A stretch of DNA of 64,000 bases from Candidatus Rhodoferax randersensis (GTDB taxonomy: Bacteria; Pseudomonadota; Gammaproteobacteria; Burkholderiales; Burkholderiaceae_C): contig JADKEH010000010.1 of the NCBI GenBank assembly GCA_016718155.1, positions 208,603-272,602 on the forward strand, written 5' to 3'. Positions 59,101 through 64,000 of the stretch are shown piece by piece (the first letter of the stretch is position 1; each line of letters begins with the position of its first letter). Made by a program: the position numbers and the translations under genes. The notes under the pieces are model-generated. The model did no database searches. It worked only from the letters and a program-made list of their open reading frames with translations, and was not told the origin of the DNA.

Positions 59101-59368
59101 GGTCGGCAACAACCTGCAAGGTCTCGGTGCGCAATACCGTCCCGCCCCCTGTGGCACTGACGCCCACCACCACCACGTATTTCGACCCGAACAGAGTTTC
59201 AGCCAGAGTGGTCCCAATCACGTTGGGATGCAACTTGGGCAGCATGGCCGAAGGGTCAATGACGATCTTCAAGTGCCTGACCTGGGTCGCAAAAAAGACG
59301 GTCAATGCGCTGATGAACAGAATCAGCCAGAAGCGTCGCCGCACGATGAGGGTGGCGATTGCTTTCAT
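56159..59368 (-). CDS. RND/MMPL transporter fused to a LolA-like lipoprotein-sorting domain
   Basis: A 1069-aa protein. Residues 1 to about 790 form an RND/MMPL exporter: helix 1, a large periplasmic loop, helices around NATTPILILAVAAGHAVQIL, a second loop, then IGIGADYAIYLLYRIREEMQ and four more helices. A second hydrophobic stretch with a signal-peptide look (residues 798-826, ending RPVQAQ) leads to a 243-residue outer-membrane lipoprotein-sorting-like domain (VIRFLGPSDVRNTTTLIVES, EIWVYLPALKKARRLASNNK, SFVGTDLSFGDLVG). These are normally two genes. The fusion suggests direct handover of lipid or lipoprotein cargo. Its ATG overlaps the hydrolase stop. Confidence 0.87.
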   Translation of the reverse strand: MKAIATLIVRRRFWLILFISALTVFFATQVRHLKIVIDPSAMLPKLHPNVIGTTLAETLFGSKYVVVVGVSATGGGTVLRTETLQVVADLTRDLAKVPGVKAHTLLSVTSERAKAISGTAAEMKVEPLLRTPIDAAAISALASHLTSNPIYQNTVISKDQTLASVSFSIEVGPKGFREVMDKVQVVLDKAQTAQVRVISSGTAVFFANVERFSARMAFLFPIALVLIGLIHLEAFRTWQGLFLPLVTALLAVVWSLGIMGAAGVSMDAFNATTPILILAVAAGHAVQILKRYYEEYEHLCKLYPRDPLYATNDRAIIASLTKVAPVMLTAGLVAALGFFSLMTFEIATIRTFGLFTGLGILSALLIELTFIPALRSYLPAPQPITDLHEVARPRLWDRLAQGLTTLAIERNRTIVLGFAVLAGIAMLAMSHINRENSTKSYFGEGLQLRKDDRLLNDKLAGTNTLYVVFQGSRADHMKDPAVLRVIEEAQSFISTLPEVGKTISMVDLIKQMNRAMNSGDAKFYAIPSSADLVSQYLLLYAMSGQPTDFDAYIDYPYQNANLLVWTKNDSSKYAESLVAQIRQHIEPRLPAGVRIQIGGSVPQTSALSESMVDGKALNIAQMMGFVFVAGALVFRSLVAGIYLVLPLIFTVLVNFGVMGLTGIPLNTPNSVSSAMAIGIGADYAIYLLYRIREEMQKTGDVNTALLQTMKTAGKAVVYVASAITGGYAVLMLSFNFYVHIWFGLLIVLSMVVSAASALILIPALIKLHTPRFLSRVVAAEDDVDEMPGQLTPIGTQRVSATVQALAMGALVLGVGLMLPPRPVQAQDLQAEELMEKSYQATRVNSSLSQASFKLVSASGQERTRQTFGATKLQPDGIANRRVIRFLGPSDVRNTTTLIVESPGKDDEIWVYLPALKKARRLASNNKKNSFVGTDLSFGDLVGHKARDWSHKALKSEAHAGMPAWVIESTPKSPQIAADSGYSKRISWLAKDNFVSLKVDFFDASGALLKTAENRQLKLVDARLNKFQPMDVQVKNHQTGHSTYLKMERFEANTDVSDSYFAASYLEKEE

Positions 59369-60378
59369 GCTGCAACCCTTCCCTGGTCCGCGAACTGGGT
59401 CACCAGGTCAATGACATTCTGGTCTTTGAGCACGCGCCGGTGCCCCAGGCCGGTGGTCGCCAGAAACTGCGCCTTTGGAATAGCCTGGCTGATCTTCATG
59501 CCATGCTCGAACGGAATCTCCCGGTCATCGCAGTCATGAATTACCAGGATTGGCATGGCCAAACTCGCTAGCATGTCCACCACAGAAAGCTGATCCCACC
59601 CCACCGGCTGCGCGTAACTTCTGTCAACCAGCAGCCGCGCCCGGGCTACCGTTGTTGCAGAGATGCCCAGATAGTCGCCAATGACCTCGGTAAACCACAG
59701 GCAATGGGTCAGTGAGCTGATGGACACCAGCCTTTGCACGTCGAGTTGGTGGTCGCGCAAGGCGATTGCCGCAGCCGCAACCCCCAATGAATGTCCAATG
59801 AGTGTTTCCACCGGACCTGTGTTCTGGATGACCACGGCAACCGCTGCTGACATGCGGACCATCTCTGCGCTTTTCCCCGACGACGCGCCGTGGGCGGGGT
59901 GGTCAAAGCTGACGACGCTCATGCCAGCTTGCGTGAGGTGGCGGATCATGGTTTGTGCCTGCGTGCCCCGGCCGCCCCAGCAATGGACGAACAGACACAC
60001 CGGGCCTTTACCCCAGCGATAACACTGCAACCAGCCATCCTGGAACGGGAGTCGCCACTTTTCAGCAGATGCCCTGAGCTCGGCTTCGGCCGCATTGGCA
60101 CGGTAGCGGGGCGGTGATGAAATCAGGGTGTAGGTGATTCGGGCCGCCAGCGCGGGGGAGACCCGGTCAATGCCCTTCATCATCATGCGCACCAGATTCA
60201 CAAGGGGATTTTGTACAAATTGCGCTGTGCTGTCCGTAAGGCTGGCACTGCTTGCCGCGCTGCCGTTCATCAGATTAGTTTGGGGGCGCGGTGACTTGCT
60301 GCTTTCAACTTGCGGTTGTGCAAGGTGTGCAGATGCGGTCGTTCCGATTGGCTGGCTTGTTGTAGTGCCGAATTGCAT
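59365..60378 (-). CDS. Alpha/beta hydrolase
   Basis: A 337-aa protein. A Ser/Thr-rich N-terminal about 55 residues precedes the fold. VCLFVHCWGGRGTQAQTMIR supplies the oxyanion region, LIGHSLGVAAAAIAL the nucleophile Ser, LVIHDCDDREIP the Asp and ATTGLGHRRVL the His. The substrate is unknown; in this operon an esterase acting on lipids is plausible. The first ATG may be too far upstream; ATGs near residues 37 and 65 are alternatives. Confidence 0.85.
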   Translation of the reverse strand: MQFGTTTSQPIGTTASAHLAQPQVESSKSPRPQTNLMNGSAASSASLTDSTAQFVQNPLVNLVRMMMKGIDRVSPALAARITYTLISSPPRYRANAAEAELRASAEKWRLPFQDGWLQCYRWGKGPVCLFVHCWGGRGTQAQTMIRHLTQAGMSVVSFDHPAHGASSGKSAEMVRMSAAVAVVIQNTGPVETLIGHSLGVAAAAIALRDHQLDVQRLVSISSLTHCLWFTEVIGDYLGISATTVARARLLVDRSYAQPVGWDQLSVVDMLASLAMPILVIHDCDDREIPFEHGMKISQAIPKAQFLATTGLGHRRVLKDQNVIDLVTQFADQGRVAA

Positions 60379-60409
60379 GCGGGGCTCCCTGGGAAGGGCG
60401 GCTGAGACA

Positions 60410-63283
60410 TCAGTCGCTCCATCTGGTTAATCGCAAACGGCGGGGGATTTCCGCCAAACGACTTGGGATAGGCGCGAAAAAATTTGTATCGGGTGGGAAT
60501 CGCCTGCGCCCCATCGCGCCTACAAACCCTGCCAGCAGTGCGCGCGTCTCATTGGCGGCAGTCGACTCCGGGCCGAGGGCGGCATCAAGTTGGGTCTGCG
60601 CCTGGGTCAGCGCCTCCTTGGCGCGAGCTCTGTCGTTACGGGCGAGGTGAACCTGGCCGAGCATCAAGTTGGCCAAGCCACCCCGGTGGCTGTTCGGGAA
60701 GTCCTTGAATACTTCGCGTGAAAGCGCTACGGCACCCTGGGCGTTTTTGAGCGCCGCCTCGAAGTCGCGCTCCTGAATGTCAGCTTGTGCGAGCAGAATC
60801 AGCGCCTGAACTCGCCACGGTTCAGCTTGCTTGGATGCGTCGAACACCTTGAGGCCTTGCGCAATGTGCTCGCGCCCTGCCACTGAGTTGCCTTGCAGCA
60901 AGGCGACCTTTGCCCGCATCAAGGCTACGCGACCCAAGGCCGGATTGCTGGGGGTGAGGATTGCCGTGAGATGCTTCGCGCTCAGCGCAACATGTTCTGC
61001 ACAGCGGCGCAGGTTGCCCGCCGCACACTGAGCCTCGGCCGCCTGGTGTGCCCGGTAACCAATGGCGCGCGCCTCACCCGATTCAATCGCCTGCGTCAGC
61101 GCATCTTCAACGATCGGCACCGACAGGTCGGTTTTGCCCTGCAAGGTCAACGCCAGCGCATAGTTGCTCTTTTCAGTCCCACTGGTCGTGCGTGCGGCTC
61201 CTGGTCCTTGCCCAAGCTTCATGGCTTGTTCGAGTGTGGTTCGCGCCCGCAGTACTTGACCGGCCTGTAACAAGACAACCGCAAAGTTGTTCAGCGTGGC
61301 TGCCTCCGAGGTCGTCTCGAAGGTGCCGCGCTTCCTGAGATCGTCCAGAACTGCGTCATAGGCCTGGACTGCCGGCCCAAGCCTTCCCATCGAGCCCAGG
61401 ATAAACGCCTTGGTGGCGCGCAGGTCCAGCAGTGCCCTGGTTTGACCGCGCCGCGGGCTTGCAAACAGCCCGATCGCCTGCTCAATGTCGGCCAGCGCCG
61501 CCTCATTGAGCCCCTGTTCCCGGTTGGTTTGCGCACGCCGCTTGAGGCACACCACAATAGGCTCCCACAAGTCGGGGTGATCTTTGCCCAAACGGGCAAT
61601 TGAGTCATTCAACTGCTGGCGCGCGCGTCCAAAATCGCCTCGGTCGGTCGCCAGTCGACTCAATTTGCAGTCAGCGACTGTGACCGTGGCTGTGTCGCCA
61701 ATGCTTTGGGCCGCAGACCGTGCGTCGAGCAACAGCGCCTCCATACGCTCCATCTCAGTTCCATGGCTCCACATGTCCGCCAAACGCATTTTCAGAAATG
61801 CGCGTATGTCGGGCGCATCGTGAAACTGCTTGTCGACCATGGTTTCGCCCCGGCGCAGCACGTCAACAACAGACAGGGGTTTGTCCGACACCGGGCCAAG
61901 GGCAACGGTTACCAGTTCATTCATCGCCTCAGCCAAATCCAGCTGCTTCAGCGCCTCCTGCCTCTCGCGATCCGCCCGTGCGGCTTGTTGCTCGGCCCGC
62001 TGCGCCTGCCACACGGTGCCCACCAGCCCACCCACAATGGCAACAACGGTCAGCGCCCCTGTTGCCACCGCGCCGCGATGCCTTCGCACAAATTTGCGCG
62101 TTCGGTACCCCAGTGAATCGGGTCGCGCACTGACCGGCTCGTGTGCGCGGTGGCGGCGCAGGTCGTCGGCGAATGCGGCGATGGTGCCGTAACGCTCATG
62201 GGGCAGTTTGCGCAGAGCCTTCGCACAGATGTTGTCCGTCCTTGCCAACAAACGACGCAAGCCTGGTGTGGTGGTACTGCGACGGCTGGCGATGTCGCCG
62301 ACCTGTGCCCCATCGGTCAGAGCTTGTGTTACCGCTCGCGATAACACCTGCGCGTCCGTCTCCAGTGTTGCGCGCACGACCTCTGCCGAGGTGCCGCTGG
62401 AAGGCGACGTGGGGTGACGTCCGCAAGCGGCTGGGTACAGCAGCACGCCCAGTGCAGACACATCCGTCGCCGTGGTGATGGCCTCGACGCGCTAGTGTTC
62501 AGGCGCGGCGTACTCGGGGTGAGAACCGCCGCCATCGCGCGTAAGTTCGGTGGCTTCGCCCGCCGTAGTTTCGTCTTCCAGAAACTTGGCAATGCCAAAG
62601 TCCAGCAGCTTCACCGTGCCATCGGGCGTGACCAAAATGTTGCCTGGCTTGATATCACGGTGAATCACCAGGTGCGTGTGGGCATGGGCAACGGCTGACA
62701 GCACGTGGTCGAACCGCGCCAGCCGTGCATCGACGTCCAGGCGTTTGAGGTCGCAGTGGCGGTCGATGCGCTCGCCTTCGACCAGCTCAATCACCAAGTA
62801 GGGCTGTCCCCCAGGCGTGACGCCTGCGTCGAGCAAGTGTGCAATGTTGGGATGGTGAGGCGCGCCAAAATGTCGCCCTCACGCCCGAAGCGTTCGGCCC
62901 CTGCGCGGCCCAAAAGCGACAAGTACAGCGGTTGGACAGCCACGGCACCGATGGCCTTATCTTCCCGGCGCCCGCCAGACGCTGCCAGTGCCGCCTTGGC
63001 CCAAGGGTGATTCGAGCACGTAGGGGCCGACGCGTTGGCCCGCCAAGCTTGTCTCGGGCACTTCGCTTGCATCATTGGCGGTGCTGGCCAGCGGCCTTGC
63101 CAGGAAGCCCTTGACCTGCGCACTTTGGCTGTCGGACAACATGGCTGCCAACTCATCGCCGAGCGGCGGGTTGTCCGCGCGCACCTCGCCCAGGCGCGCT
63201 TGACGTTCGGGTTCTGGCAGGTCCAGCAGCTCATCGAGCAACGGGCTCAACTGTGCCCAGTGTTCGGGTTTAGGGGGGTTCAT
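60410..63283 (-). pseudogene. Ser/Thr protein kinase with C-terminal helical repeats, interrupted
   Basis: The N-terminal 110 codons run to the glycine loop ESPLGQGGTGSVW. The frame shifts by +1 near 62963-62975 (GAVAVQPLYLSLLG and GAERFGREGDILARLT lie in the second frame) and returns near 62854, where CCC seems to have lost one C (LTHPNI). Then YLVIELVEGERID, VIHRDIKPGNILV and KLLDFGIAKF follow. An in-frame TAG at 62494-62492 follows PEYAAPEH; the same frame continues AITTATDVSALGVLLY. A membrane helix (ATGALTVVAIVGGLVGTVW) and TPR-like helices complete it. The ATP-binding Lys position reads Gln. Part may be sequence error. Confidence 0.8.
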
Positions 63284-63364
63284 CGTGTGGCAGCCCGATC
63301 AAGGTTTGGCAAGTCTCTACTTTCCTAATCGCAAGCGGGACTGCAAACCCACTTCAGGCTGGCA

Positions 63365-63935
63365 TCAAGATGCTTGCATGGCGCGAAACAGCAGCAGCCG
63401 TGCCTTTTCCCACTGGCGTTGGGCGGTTCGCTCGGAGCTGCCCATCAACTTGGCAATTTCGACCATTGAAAAGCCACAAAAAAACTTCAAGTCCACCACC
63501 TGGGCCAAAGCAGGCTCCAAAAGAGCAAGCTCGTCCAGCGCTTCGCCGATGTCGTTCAACATTTCCGGTTGTGGGCATTGGTCGGCTGTTTCGGTGTCCA
63601 GTGACGTGATGTCCAGGCCTCCGCCACGCTTTTGTGCCTGGCGCTCCCGTACGCGATCAATCACCACGCCACGCATGGCGCGCAGCATAGGCCGCGGGGA
63701 AGTGGGCGTGGTCAGGAAACGCCAGGGCATCGCGCCCCGAGATGTCCAAATAGGCTTCGTGCAAGAGCGTGGTGGCACCCACAGGCGTGAAGGCAGCAAG
63801 CCGGCCCACCTCGCGGCGGGCGAGGCGATGCGGCTCTGCGTAAGGTGGTGAAAGAGTTGATCAGCGGCGCGCTGCGATCACCCCTGCTGGGAGCGCTCAA
63901 CCAGTGAGCTCAAGGCTGGTAGATGTTTCTGGCAT
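63365..63935 (-). pseudogene. ECF sigma factor (kinase-associated type), multiple frame breaks
   Basis: From ATG 63935 the frame reads MPETSTSLELTG, then breaks. Pieces QLFHHLTQSRIA, RREVGRLAAFTPVGATTLLH and EAYLDISGRDALAFPDHAHF appear in other frames. The last about 100 codons are continuous: MRGVVIDRVRERQAQKRGGG, then ALDELALLEPALAQVVDLKF and GFSMVEIAKLMGSSERTAQR (sigma-4 helix-turn-helix). This is the ECF type that precedes Ser/Thr kinase genes. At least four indels are needed to rebuild it, more than elsewhere in the window. Confidence 0.7.
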
Positions 63936-64000
63936 GGTGACGCTGGTACCGCCGGCGGCGCCATCGCCATCGAGCGCGACAGCACAGGGCTTGTACGCTG

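Overview
The window looks like a chromosomal segment of a GC-rich beta-proteobacterium, most likely family Comamonadaceae (Rhodoferax/Polaromonas-like). The evidence is gene order (tuf-tRNA-Trp-secE-nusG-rplKAJL-rpoBC; rpe...gph...trpE/G...trpD/C; apaG-Gcr recombinase-thiL; ntrYX beside rsmB) and short dispersed repeats of the kind common in that family. There are no rRNA genes, CRISPR arrays, phage or intact insertion sequences.

Layout. 1-4975 (minus): NtrX (partial), NtrY kinase, DUF4390 protein, RsmB and a LemA-like protein, with overlapping ends. 5085-19294 (minus): the transcription/translation core, rpoC, rpoB, rplL, rplJ, rplA, rplK, nusG, secE, tRNA-Trp, tuf, and tRNA-Thr, -Gly and -Tyr. 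19365-31792 (almost all minus): ung, trpC, a 52-aa coupled ORF, trpD, ltaE, a repeat cluster, trpG, chorismate mutase, trpE with a candidate Trp-codon leader, a divergent chalcone-isomerase-like gene, gph, a large PAS/GGDEF/EAL protein and rpe. 31913-35312 (plus): apaG, Gcr-type recombinase, thiL. 35285-46402 is accessory: a WYL-regulator remnant, a RES/Xre toxin-antitoxin pair, small unknown genes, pgpA-pncC, an orphan sulfide-dehydrogenase-like flavoprotein, a phosphoesterase, a decayed TacAT-DDAH chimera, a broken GH39-like glycosidase, a second pncC copy and a histidine kinase. 46440-54743: a nitroreductase-like Tat lipoprotein and epimerase divergent from a LysR regulator, a haloacetate-dehalogenase-like hydrolase, an ArsR-AHSA1-AHSA1 operon with a clear promoter/operator, a SEC-C protein and another phosphoesterase. 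54882-63935 (minus): a probable operon of ECF sigma factor, Ser/Thr kinase with C-terminal repeats, alpha/beta hydrolase, an RND/MMPL transporter fused to a LolA-like domain, and an outer-membrane barrel.

Two themes deserve attention. First, reading frames are broken in several genes, including essential rpoC, often by one base in a short homopolymer; this points to sequence error in at least part of the cases and should be resolved before calling pseudogenes. Second, 38693-46472 carries the marks of rearrangement: a diverged duplication of the pgpA tail plus pncC, a 35-bp near-identical direct repeat bounding about 7.2 kb, and decayed gene fragments inside.

The best candidate for an undescribed system is the 54882-63935 cluster, in which an envelope lipid/lipoprotein transport unit (RND-LolA fusion plus barrel) sits directly behind a kinase and an ECF sigma factor.
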